A stretch of 64,000 nt of DNA. It comes from Colocasia esculenta. Taxonomy: Eukaryota; Streptophyta; Magnoliopsida; Alismatales; Araceae. Both the position numbers and the translations under genes were made by a program. The stretch is from positions 20,309,346 through 20,373,345 of the forward strand of contig CM024766.1 of NCBI GenBank assembly GCA_014218235.1. Reading direction: 5' to 3'. Of this stretch, positions 10,960 to 20,814 are shown piece after piece. The notes beneath the pieces are model-generated. The model was not told the DNA's origin, ran no database searches, and saw nothing but the letters and a program-made list of their open reading frames with translations. Within the stretch, counting starts at the first letter, position 1. Each line of letters begins with the position of its first letter.

Positions 10960-13900
10960 ATGGAAGGAGGCGATGGTGGTGCTGGTTCCTCCAGCATGAA
11001 GGGGAAGCGGACGGCGGTGAGGAGGAGCTCCCGACGGCGGGAGGTGGCGCCTCCGGCGGAGGAGGCGGTGCCAGAGGTTGAAATGGAGGAAGAGGAGGTC
11101 CCGACGATCGACATCGAGGTAGCGGCGAGGGCTCGGGAGCAAGCCATGTAGAAGGTAGGTATCCAAACCCTTATCCCTGCGATTTATGGATGAGGAAGCC
11201 CGCGGAGGGCTCAATGTAGGGCGATTTGCCCGAAAAAATGTTTGCCGTACAAGAAAAGCATTGGTCAGTTTACGTCTGAGAACGTGACACTTGGCCCATC
11301 GCGTCACCAGTTGTCGCGACGGGGTCAGGGGCCGCGACCTTGTCACATCGGCCAAGGCCGCCATGACATGGTCACGGTCCACCGAGGTGTCACGACCATC
11401 TTGTGACGCATCGAGGCGGCCGGACAAGGTCGCGGCCTACTAGGCCGGCGCAACCTGAGCCGAGAGACCAAACAAGAGAATGCGCGACCTTGTCACATCG
11501 GCCAAGGCCGCCATGACATGGTCACGGTCCACCGAGGTGTCACGACCATCTTGTGACGCATCGAGGCGGCCGGACAAGGTCGCGGCCTACTAGGCCGGCG
11601 CAACCTGAGCCGAGAGACCAAACAAGAGAATGCTTATACTGACCAATGGACTGATTTGTTCTTGCAGGGGAAAATGAGGGCCCGGGTTTCTTGGCTCTTA
11701 GTTTTAGCAGTGTATTTGGCTTTCCCTGAGTTCCAGAGAGAGAGAATTGATCAGATGGGCTTTGGAGAGATCCTTAGGATGGACTGGATGAAGGCAGATA
11801 CACTGCTTACCCAGGCCCTGCGCAGCAGGTGGGACGCGGAGGCGACTGCCTTCATGTTCCAATGGGGTCATATGATCCCCAGCCTAGAGGACATGAGTAG
11901 GATCACCGGCCTGAGAGTGTATGGGCATCCGGTGAGTGGATTCACCTACCCGTGCTACCAGGGGTTAGCCCATAGGCTGTTGGGTCTGACTGTAGGGCAG
12001 AGGTCTTCCCTCCTCTCTAGAGTTGAGCTGCAGGAGAGCCTAGGGCTATTCCAGACTGGGAGGGAGGTGGCTGAGACGGCGGATGAGCAGCTGCAGCGGC
12101 TGATGAGGGGGTGTAGGGAGGTGCTAGCTGATGATCCAGGAGCCCAGGCAGACCTAGACCTGCGTCACTTCCTCACCTTCTTCCTTGGCAGACTCTTGTT
12201 TTCTACGAGGGGCGACCCGGTTCACTGCTGGTTCCTTCCACTTCTAGAGGACCTGGGCCAGGTGGGGAGCTATGCGTGGGGAGCGGCGTTCCTGGCGCAC
12301 CAGTTCGAGAGCCTGGGTTCCTCCGACAGGCAGACAGCCATCAGCAGCTTCTACCCCTTCCTTCAGGTACTCTTCTTTTCTTCTATGCCCCTTTACTTAA
12401 ACTGCTCTGTATATTGCACCTGTGATCTGACTGTATTTGCGTTCTTGCAGGTCTCGACCTACCTTCACCTCCCTGGCCTGAGGAGGGGCACTCTGGAGCG
12501 ACCGGGCGTCGTGCCCCTGGCTAGGCATTGGGTGTCGTGTCATGACACGCACCCGCTGGAGGATCATTTGGCATCCATCCAAGACGCGATCGACATCTAC
12601 CCTCAGCTAGATGTGAGTATTCTAACCTTTCTCTTCAAATTCAAATGATTTTGAATTAAATGTCTGAAAATTGATCAGATGTGCTTTGATGTGCAGGTGG
12701 TGTGGCAACCATATCTAGAGGAGGTGGATGAGGGACAGCCCTGGTTGGAGCCGGCCCGCCCCTACTTTGGTAGGATAGTGTGGGTGCATGCTCTAAACCT
12801 CGTGCTACCTCTCCACCTGTATCTGACTCAGAGGTCCCTCGGCCTTCGTCAGAGTGCAGTGGAGTTCCCTACCCGAGGCCAGACCCCTAGGCCTGGCTGG
12901 AGCTTTTGGGGACTCCACGACACCACTAACAGGTGTGTGAGCGCCCACGAGCAGATTGATGACTAGGAGCACCGAGGCAGACGGGTCAGGTCCGACGCTG
13001 TGTCCGATGATGCTTACCTGCAGGTATTCTCCTTGAAGTATGGGGTGAAGGTCTACAGGGGCACAAGGCAACAGGTAAATCTCCAAACTCAGGCTCCATG
13101 AATTATTCTTTATTGAATTGAGCTGACAGATCTGGATGAATTGCAGGTGGACGTGACTGGGGAGATTGCTTCACTCCGGGCCCTACTGCACTCAGCAGTG
13201 CAAGACCGGGAGGTAGCCAGGAGGGAGGTGGAGCAGCTGGTAAGTACCTAGTCAGACTTCGGTAACTTACCAATTTCTTTTAGCTGATTGAGAAACTGAC
13301 AAGTGATGTATGTGCAGCGTGCGGAGCTAGCAGGTGTGAGGAGGGCACAGGCCGGTGCATCCTCATCTAGGGCAGCAGTGGAGGGCTCCCAGTCAGATCT
13401 AGAGGACCGGCTGGCGAGCGCAGTGGGGAGGGCCGAGGAGGCACAGGCCGAGCTGACAGAGAGAGTATGTATGGCAGTAATTTAAACTGAATTTTGACTT
13501 ATGCTTGGTACTGACTTGATTTGCCACAAGTGACCGAGCTGAGGACTACCATAGACCGGGTGGCCCAATTACATGAGCAGGTTGATGCGGCGATAGCATC
13601 GGCTATCGAGCGGCGCCTCCAGATAGAGATGGTAGTAGCAGAGAGGGACCGGCTGCACACGTAGGTAGAGGAGCTGATGAGGGAGTTGGCACTGTTGCGC
13701 AAGCAGGGGCCAGCAGCAGATTAGGCAGAGTTGTCCGCCTGTGCACCGTGCTGGTCGTGCATCAGTCCCTGGCCCGGGAGCTTCGGGGCATAGTGACAGA
13801 CATAGGTCATACACGGAGCAGAAGCAGGAGCAGGATTGGAGTGAGCGGAGCGAGTGGTACTTCGGTCAGACAGTTTTTAGTCGGTTCCTCCAGTCGGCGG

Positions 13901-14026
13901 AGGAATGAGGAGGAGGATAGGCGCTTAGCATGGGAGACGAGCGCTAGGAGTGGTAGGGGTGGTGGTGAGATGCTACCTCCGCCCGAGAGACACGTGGGAT
14001 CTGGGGAGAGTGGCGCCAGACAGTGA
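10960..14026 (+). pseudogene. Antisense extra gene of Tat A: plant mobile domain plus coiled coil, 7 exons
   Basis: Model: exons 10960-11154, 11668-12366, 12451-12612, 12697-13074, 13147-13239, 13318-13464 and from 13530. Introns 1 to 5 are GT-AG (AAG|GTAGGT, CTTGCAG|GG and so on), every complete exon is a multiple of three, and all introns are phase 0. Exons 2-4 resemble the plant mobile domain (ALRSRWDAEATAFMFQWGHM, then LEDMSRITGLRVYGHPV) of MAIN/MAIL1-type and phosphatase-7-like proteins. Exons 5-7 look like a coiled coil. The C-terminus (RSRSRSRIGVSG, then SSSRRRNEEE) recurs in Tat B at 63702-63980. Decay: in-frame TAGs at 11149, 12964, 13662 and 13722, a damaged acceptor at about 13529, and a frame change before the tail. 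Antisense extra ORFs, some with a domain otherwise linked to DNA transposons, are known in Tat elements. A cellular gene fragment is the less likely alternative. Confidence 0.75.
11333..11632. repeat. Perfect 150-bp tandem duplication in intron 1
   Basis: Bases 11333-11482 are repeated at 11483-11632 with no difference that I can see. The unit is CG-rich and contains GTCACG and GCGAC words. It lies wholly inside intron 1 of the antisense gene, so it does not alter that frame. Confidence 0.9.
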
Positions 14027-14199
14027 GGAGTTTGTGAGCCACCTGCCCCCTATCTTTGTACATGATGCTCTTGTTAGTGGATCTTTTATGTTTTGTGCCA
14101 GTGCTTGCAATTATTGGAATGAATTGTAATTGACATGAGTGTGACATGAGATCCAAAAGAGAGAAAGAAATGAAGTTTAGTACATTGTTGTGTTGCTTA

Positions 14200-14275
14200 T
14201 CTTCATTTTTGTTTTTTTTGTTTTTTTTGTTTTTTTTATTTTTCTTTTGATTTTTTTTTTTTTTTTAATTTTGAA
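14200..14275. repeat. T-rich low-complexity tract, Tat A
   Basis: Runs of T separated by single G, C or A lie about 170 bp past the antisense gene. Tat B has the reverse-complement counterpart, an A-rich tract at 63115-63330, in the same relative place, so it is part of the element's design. Confidence 0.7.
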
Positions 14276-14279
14276 TAAT

Positions 14280-15390
14280 ACCTAAAGCCAACATAGCCTT
14301 TCCTAAGAAAACATGAAATGGAAGGTACTTACACTTGCTATTACAGCACTAAAGCAAGATCAAACTACTGGCACGGGGTCCCCATTCATTCCCCTTCCAT
14401 TAAAGACCACCAAAAGATCGGATGTGCATTAGCTTCCTTCCACGACACACCTCTTAGAGATTCAATCTGTTGAGAGACTTTTGTCACTTATTATGCCTAT
14501 TTCTTGTTTGGGGCATGCGTACGACCGGGCTCAAGGGCGTCCCGCGGGGAACTGTACTGCCACTCTTTGCCATGCCCCTATTCCTCGATTATCTTTCATT
14601 TGTTCTTCTTCTCTCTTTTGATTTTGCTATTCTTTTGCAGGCCTGATTGACCTTCCCTATTTGAGATTTCCTCTCAGCAAGGTGTGCTTAAGTCGGTTGC
14701 CTCGCCCAAATAGCCTTTTTACCTTTACACTTCGATCGAGTAAAGAGGAGAACAACTTTTACACTTCCTAGGTATGGCCTAAGTAGCAGCGACGTTTGCT
14801 AGAGGAGCCGACTAAGGTTGCCATGTGAGTGTGTGATGATCCTTGCTTAAGGTGACCTTTAATAACAGGGTATAAACATCGGTCCCCTGGCGCAGAGCAA
14901 TCTCTAGCCTGAGTGCTGCAGAAGCAAAATAACCTAATAACTACTCAACTCGACCATTCTTGTTGGGAACTGAGATGACTCTCTTTTGGGTTTAAATAAT
15001 ATTTACATGTACAATGCGACCCCTATATTGAATGTACGACCTGCATTAGTCTTTGAACTTTGACTTTGGTGGATTTTAATTAGCTCATTTGCAGGAAAAG
15101 GTAGGGGACGAGAATTGGAGTCAACTCAACACAAGAACAAGAGGCAGACAAGACTCTACATAACTTAAGAACAAAAGGATTTACAAAGAAGGAAAGAATG
15201 TTAGTGAGGACTGAAACCTCGGGAATAGTGAGAGAAAGGGTCAGCACCCCGAATAGGTAGTGAAGGAGGAATCGGGTCAGGCCCGAGATCAGGAGGAGTT
15301 AAAGGAATTAATTGCAGAATGGAGGGTGGAGAATCTGGAGGATCAGAAGGTGAAGTGGAAGGAAGGGAATCGCGACCAAGATTAGATGTC
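14280..15390. other. Tat A non-coding region between minisatellite and antisense gene
   Basis: No coding signal. A block at about 14515-14575 (GGGCATGCGTACGACCGGGC and onward) matches Tat B at about 62755-62815 on the other strand, which in Tat B lies about 370 bp past the integrase. This places Tat A sequence beyond pol here, directly next to its spacer minisatellite, as if pol had been removed. Confidence 0.55.
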
Positions 15391-15399
15391 CCTAGAGAA

Positions 15400-15720
15400 G
15401 GTGGACCCGACCTACAGTTAGGAGGCTCGGGTGGAAGAGGAAGAGGGGAATCCTAAGCACTAAGAAGAAGGTCAGGTGACTTAGGTAGATGGTGGAAGAA
15501 ACCCAGAGAATCCATAGGGTGATCAAGTGGCTCAGGAGGAAGACGTAAGTGAGGGGAATCCAGAGTACCCAGAAGATGATTGGGGGCTCAAGTGGGGGAA
15601 ATAAGTGAGGGGAAATCCTGAGTGCCCACAAGATGATTATGAGCTCAGGTAGAGGGGATGAAAGATGCCCTGAGTACCATGGATGATCAGGATGCTCAGG
15701 TGGAGGAGATAAAAGAGGGT
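15400..15720. repeat. Degenerate ~60-bp minisatellite, Tat A
   Basis: Related units contain GAGGGGAATCC, then GAGTACC or equivalent, then AAGATGAT, then GGCTCAGG. About five are recognisable. A 156-residue minus-strand ORF across it is a Leu/Pro-rich by-product of the repeats. Confidence 0.6.
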
Positions 15721-16611
15721 CCAACGACCCTAAAGGAGTGAAAGGGGAAGGATATGGGAACAGCCCTGGACTGGAGATCGGTTGCCTCCTCCTGAAACAG
15801 ATTGCCAAATGATACATTGAGAGATTAATGTCAGAAGATTCCACCAAATAGGAGATCGACATTTTCTTGTAGAACTTTTATCTTGACCTCGACCCTTTTG
15901 TGAAGGGTTGCGGAATTCCCAATATGGTAATCTAGAAGGGGGGTTGAATAGATTACTGTCTCTTAAAAACTATTATCACGTTCTTTTTCTTAAAGCACAG
16001 ATTAACAAGACAATATCAAGATCTAAACTATGTGTAGATGATGTAGAAACCTATCTAGCGTGTGAATATGCAACGTGTCTATCAAACATCTATCGTAGAA
16101 ACGATCAAACCACGAGACACGCAGATTTACGTGGTTCGGAGTACACAACAGTGTATCCTACGTCCACGGCACACACACACACACAGAATAACTGCTTATG
16201 AGCGAGTTCGGTGACTACAACTCACACACACACGTGTTTTCTGATGTGCACCCACGATCAGAACAACACACACACGTGATCTCAAGCACAAGAGACGCTT
16301 GAATCACACAAACACACACACGATTGATAAGAATTGTGAAACAGGAAGAGTTCAGAGTATAGGAGTAAATCCTGATGTGGAACTCTTCTGAGAACGTCTG
16401 GATGGAGTTCAAACTTCGACTTGACTGCTTTGGATTGATGGAGAAGGTTGAATCCACGACGATCTATCTTCAGTACTGCAGGATCAACAGATCTTTCGGT
16501 CTCTGCACTGCAGACTTGAAGCAGAGCAGCAGCAACTCTTTTCTCTTGGACTTGGCTTTAGGGTTTTTGGTTGTGGCTGCTTCTGTACGAGATTCTCTTC
16601 AAAAGGATGCT

Positions 16612-16617
16612 TATATA
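16612..16617 (-). promoter_or_regulatory. TATA box of S1 3' LTR
   Basis: TATATAAG on the minus strand. The nearest palindrome starts 90 bp upstream at 16707. The 5' LTR copy is at 26850-26855. Confidence 0.65.
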
Positions 16618-16706
16618 GTTGTGTTTTCATATGGAGAGTCGTGGGACTTGAAAACACAATCTCGGATATGAAGGAAGGTTTCCGTATTTGAAGATTCTCT
16701 CTGCGT

Positions 16707-16987
16707 CTGTCGACAGGTGCTGAGTGTCTGTCGACAGATTGCAACAGATTTGCAATAGACAGACTTCAGGTTGCTCTGGCCTGTGGCATCTGTCGACAGG
16801 CGACATCCATCTGTCGACAGACAAGGTCAGTTTTGCCAAAACACAGAACTCTGGCATTTCTGTCTGTGACATCTGTCGACAGGTTTCTGAGCATCTGTCG
16901 ACAGGTGCTCTTTTTCTGAACATAGCACTTTTCTGTCTGATCACAACTGTGGCATCTGTCGACATATGCCTTTGGGTCTGTCGACAG
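16707..16987. promoter_or_regulatory. Phased CTGTCGACAG array (8 sites), S1 3' LTR
   Basis: Ten-base palindromes start at 16707, 16728, 16790, 16811, 16873, 16895, 16956 (one mismatch) and 16978. Intervals are 21,62,21,62,22,61,22, so pairs recur every 83-84 bp. Spacers share only short tags such as GGCAT before a site. Upstream position relative to the TATA box suggests an enhancer. Confidence 0.9.
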
Positions 16988-17235
16988 GTACATGTATATA
17001 ATGTACATGTGATCATTTTCTCATGATTTGTGAAGGCTTGGTTATATGCACTTGTACCTACATGATAAAACATGTATAGTTAGGTATAATGAAGACATAG
17101 ATAACCAAATATTGTATCATGTTAATGACATGTATGAAACCTCAATTCAACTCATTCATCATTAAAAACATTGTTTGATTATCATTTATCATTTAGAATG
17201 TGAATTCACTTAGTTTCCAGAATATGAACCCAACA

Positions 17236-17249
17236 TTCTCCCCCTTTTT
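17236..17249 (-). other. Polypurine tract 1, S1
   Basis: AAAAAGGGGGAGAA on the minus strand abuts the 3' LTR. Confidence 0.9.
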
Positions 17250-17294
17250 GATGATGACAAAATTATTCAATTAATGCTCATGCAATTGAGGTTT

Positions 17295-17308
17295 CTTCTC
17301 CCCCTTTT
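17295..17308 (-). other. Polypurine tract 2, S1
   Basis: A second purine tract (AAAAGGGGGAGAAG) lies about 60 bp further from the LTR. Duplicate polypurine tracts are a known Sirevirus trait. Confidence 0.75.
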
Positions 17309-17524
17309 GACAACATCAAAAGTAAAGACAACAATCACACTTTGAGATTTGCACAGAACATGTGATTTCATTCATAGGAAAGTGAAGCATTCACATGACA
17401 AAAGTGTGACTGACATAACATGAAGGGAAGGAGAAAATACATGAAATAACATCAGAAAGGAACAACATGACTCAGACTGAAATTAAAATACATGACATGA
17501 CCCACTCCTAAACATCAAATCTAT

Positions 17525-18719
17525 CTATGCAGCATCATCTTCAGGAGCTTGATGGGTGTCATGACGCTCAGTGGCAAGTCTGTCAAGGCGTGTGTCCAAG
17601 GTATCCATTCTTGCATTCAGCCTCTCAAAGCCATGTGTCATCTGCACTTGTAGCTGTGCTATCAAGTCCCGAATGGAGGGCTGAGCAGGTACATCAACAC
17701 CAGCATCTCCCGGAGCATCTAGTGGCTCTGACTGGGAGTCTTCATCATTCTCTTCATCATCTTCTTCATCATCTTCATTTCAGCAGCTTGATCGTCATCC
17801 CCATGTAGGCTTCATCCTCGGCAGCAGCAGGTGCCTTGCCCTTAAGTTCCCGGGTCACGACCCCATCCACTAGCTTGTATCCCATGCGTGTTGCGGCAGT
17901 GATATCAAAGCTGTTGCGGGAGTTGAGTGAGACACACTCACTGTCTGGAATAGGAATGCCAATAAACTTCAAAGAGAAGTAATTGGGCAAGCGAAGGGCA
18001 TAGGATCTCCTGGGTTGGTAGAAGCACTGTGTGATCAAGCGAAGCATCAGGAGAGGAAGATTGATGGGTTCACACTCAAGGAAAAAAGTGAACAATGATT
18101 TGTGAACATTGGTGACGAGTTCACGACTGCCATGCTTCGGCGCAATGCAAGTGGTGAAGATTTGGTGGATCATGTGGTTGAGGGGAGGGAAAGTGTTGGC
18201 ATTGAGCTTAGCAATCTCCTTGGTGGGATCATAGGGTTGAAGAGTAAGAAGGGGATAGTACACAGAGGCGTGTGGGTGATGATCAAGAATATCCGCCCCG
18301 GTGTTCGGAATCTGGAGGGCAGTGCTAAAAAGGTTAGCAGTGAGTTTAAAGGGAGTGCCCTTCACAGAGGTGTAGAACCCTGATCGGAGGAAGCTAGGTT
18401 GTTGAAGAACTCAGTTACGGCAGTGGGAGAGTATGCCGTATGAGCGTAGAGGAAAGACTGTCCAACTCTGAGTATCGAACAGGGGTTGGAGGTTGGGGAA
18501 GAGATCGGCCAATGAGTGGAAATCCACATAACGTGGAGGAACAAACTTGGTGAATGTACCGTGAACCCGTTTGAGGTGGAGACGGGGAGGTACGACCAAC
18601 TCTGGAAGGCGATCATCCCGGTGTTTGGTCCGACGTTCATCGTGAGCCTTGGATCCTTCGCCGGGCGAGGAGGAGGCGGGACGACGACGTGAGACCAACT
18701 TCTTCGCCTTGGGTGCCAT
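17525..18719 (-). pseudogene. S1 third (env-like) ORF: plant transposon-type domain, acidic linker, coiled coil
   Basis: Sireviruses often carry an ORF after pol, historically called env-like; its function is unknown. From the ATG at 18719 the protein opens with a basic segment (MAPKAKKLVSRRRP), then FVPPRYVDFHSLADLFPNL, and later YAHTAYSPTAVTEFFNNL and GTPFKLTANLFSTALQIP. These resemble the putative plant transposon protein domain found in plant mobile-element ORFs. It ends with an acidic DDEEDDEE run and heptads (LIAQLQVQM, then FERLNARMDTLDTRLDRL) near 17530-17680. The frame changes near 18480, 18367 and 17780. No signal peptide or membrane helix is evident, so an envelope role is not supported by sequence. 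A palindrome pair and TATA-like box lie upstream. Confidence 0.75.
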
Positions 18720-18885
18720 GGAAAAGATGAGGCAAGGACGTAGGAAAGGGAAGAAGGGCAGGAGACAGAGGGAAGAGGAAGGGAGATGGAGGTAGGGTTT
18801 CCCGTCCAGAAAGGGGAAAGGGATGTATGTGGGAGAAGGAGGGGATGATTGGGGTGGTGTTGGAGGTGGAAGGGCCGGAGATGCC

Positions 18886-19013
18886 TATTTAAAGATATGG
18901 GGGGAAGTTTAAAAGGCAATGGCCCACCAAATCAGCCCCAAACGGCGTGTCCGTTGGACTTCCAAACAGGGCAGCCGCCGTCTGTCGACAGATGAACTTG
19001 GATCTGTCGACAG
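18886..19013 (-). promoter_or_regulatory. Possible internal promoter of the S1 env-like ORF
   Basis: Perfect CTGTCGACAG palindromes start at 18982 and 19004 (22 bp apart). TTTAAATA on the minus strand (18886-18893) lies 89 bp downstream of the nearer site, and the ATG follows at 18719. The LTR promoter has the same motif pair and 90 bp to its TATA box. Confidence 0.55.
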
Positions 19014-20048
19014 ATCCCTGCAGAATGTATGCTTGTTGATGTTTGATGTGGAATTAAAGGAAAACTCTTGAGCAATGATTTTGACTGATGACTTAAGGTG
19101 TATAGAAGGTGAAGACATAATAATAAACCAATCATTTACATGGAGATAAGAAGGCCACTTCAATATCCTTTTTGGTTCAAACATAATACTTAATTAGTCT
19201 GAAGTTGAAGCATGAAGAAAACACTTACTGATATCAAAAAGAAACACTTTTACTCTTTCTTGTTAATTAGTGTGTAGGACAACATAATTCTCGTAGTTGA
19301 GGTTCAAATGATCAAGGAGAGAAATATCTAAATGCCAAGACATTCAAAAACATCAATGATCCATGGGAATTATCACTCAGTGGAGGCTTCACACTATTTT
19401 TATATTTGTCATTCTTTTATGCAATAGGAAAAAGTGGTAGTTAAGAAGAGTTCTCACCTTTGAACATGAGGGTAGACATTATACGTGCCCGTACCCCCAG
19501 TTACTCAGTAAAATTGTCCATCATACAGTTGTACAGAGTTGATGAATGAGACTTTTGACGCGAGGGCAAACATTTGTGATGCTCACTCCCCGGTTACTTA
19601 GCAAAAACTCATCATTGCTCTGCATTTTTCCAAATTTAATTTATTTTAAGCTAATGGAATGAAATTGTTTAGAAATAGGTAGCTTTTCTCCAAGTATTGT
19701 TTTAATAACCGTAGATCAATGTAGTGATTGATTATCTATCAATTGTAGACATTAAACTCAGTAATCATTACCCAAAAGAAAAGGAACCATGTTTGCCTAC
19801 TTGTAAATTATGTAAAGAGTTAGGTGTTAAGTTTTCAAAATAGTGAAATGTTTCCAGAATGATAGAACCTAGACTCAACATGAGTAGTATGTAAAAATCA
19901 CAAGATTGTTGAAAATGGCTTTAATATCTTATGCATATGATGTGGTCATATATGAATTAACACCATATAGACACCTTAGACATTATTAGAGAAACCAGCT
20001 CAAGGAGTTTTTGATTGAATAGGCTTGAAATTCCAAGTAGAAGTGTGT
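19014..20048 (-). other. S1 non-coding region with paired GTTACT motifs
   Basis: No coding signal. Two related modules contain GTTACT words at 19500 and 19593, 93 bp apart. S2 has the same two words 92 bp apart (32044 and 32136) in the same part of the element. The surrounding sequence is AT-rich. Confidence 0.5.
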
Positions 20049-20320
20049 CTGTCGACAGCTAAGAAGAGCTTGTCGACAGTCACACACAAACAGATCAATG
20101 AATGTTCTGCTTGATGTGATGACTGTGTTATCTGTCAACAGGAAAATTGGTGTCTGTCGACAGGTATACACAGACAGATGGTAGGCTTTGCGGGGAGGAC
20201 AAAAACCTGTGCAATCTGTCGACAGATGCATGGTCGACTGTCGACAGATGCACACAGAGTTCAGAACCTTTGTTCTGTGGAAGCCTATCTGTCGACAAGG
20301 GAAGGAAGGGCTGTCGACAG
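20049..20320. promoter_or_regulatory. Internal phased CTGTCGACAG array (8 sites), S1
   Basis: Sites start at 20049, 20070*, 20132*, 20154, 20216, 20238, 20289* and 20311, where * marks one mismatch. Intervals are 21,62,22,62,22,51,22. This is the LTR spacing pattern, but it lies between pol and the env-like ORF. Confidence 0.85.
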
Positions 20321-20679
20321 ATCCTTGTTGAAGGCCAGTTTAGAGGAAGATTGGAATGTGAAATGATAATTATTTGTGAAGGAGAATATGAACATCAATC
20401 GTAAGGAATGTCCTTCACAACAACACCCATCTAATCGAAACTAGCTCCCCCATGATGTGTGCTCATGAAAAGACACAAAGTTTAAGCAATGCAATTCAAT
20501 TCAAGCAAGATATGCACACATGTATTCAGCAGACCATTCATTGAATTGAGACTGCTTTTGGTATTTTTCGATTTATGATTTTTTTTGTTTTGTTTTGTTT
20601 TTCAGAGTAATTTGGCTAATGAAATGAAACTTACCCCTTTATCCAACATGGATGTCCCTTAATAGGCTCCAACTACGGG

Positions 20680-20766
20680 TACTTGGCGGAGAATATTTTC
20701 TCACGCATAATGAAAGTTTCCAAACAAGCCGAACTTGTTTTTCCACAAATCACCATTTGATATACC
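20680..20766 (-). other. Conserved non-coding block with hairpin, S1
   Basis: This 87-bp block aligns with S2 32685-32770 at roughly 80-85% identity while the flanks do not align. It contains AACAAG-CCGAA-CTTGTT (20723-20739). S2 has GACAAG-CCTAA-CTTGTC, so the outer pair changes from A-T to G-C and pairing is kept. It begins about 50 bp after the pol stop. The role is unknown; RNA processing, packaging or replication are possible. Confidence 0.6.
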
Positions 20767-20814
20767 CCATAGTTGTTGCTTACAAGGAACATTCATCAAG
20801 GACTTGGGATTGTG

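Larger units (their letters stand above)
15901..17235 (-). repeat. S1 3' LTR
   Basis: TG...CA ends and 1335 bp. Contents on the + strand: a C/G-rich U5 block near 15930, a CA-repeat region at about 16170-16345, the TATA box complement at 16612-16617, and the eight-site palindrome array at 16707-16987. Overlapping ORFs on both strands in this LTR, repeated identically in the other LTR, are not genes. Confidence 0.95.

Noticed and set aside
10960..14026. Host gene captured between transposons
   Set aside because: Tat B holds the same C-terminus in the same place and orientation, so it belongs to the element family.
15392..15862. 156-residue minus-strand ORF
   Set aside because: Leu/Pro/Ser repeats mirror the nucleotide minisatellite; there is no conserved domain.
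16627..17073. Overlapping ORFs across the S1 palindrome array
   Set aside because: They are duplicated in both LTRs, and the palindromes yield similar peptides (CRQ, LSTD, VDR) on both strands.
17525..18719. True viral envelope protein in S1
   Set aside because: No signal peptide, membrane segment or glycoprotein-like Cys pattern; the domain resembles plant mobile-element proteins and the end is a coiled coil.
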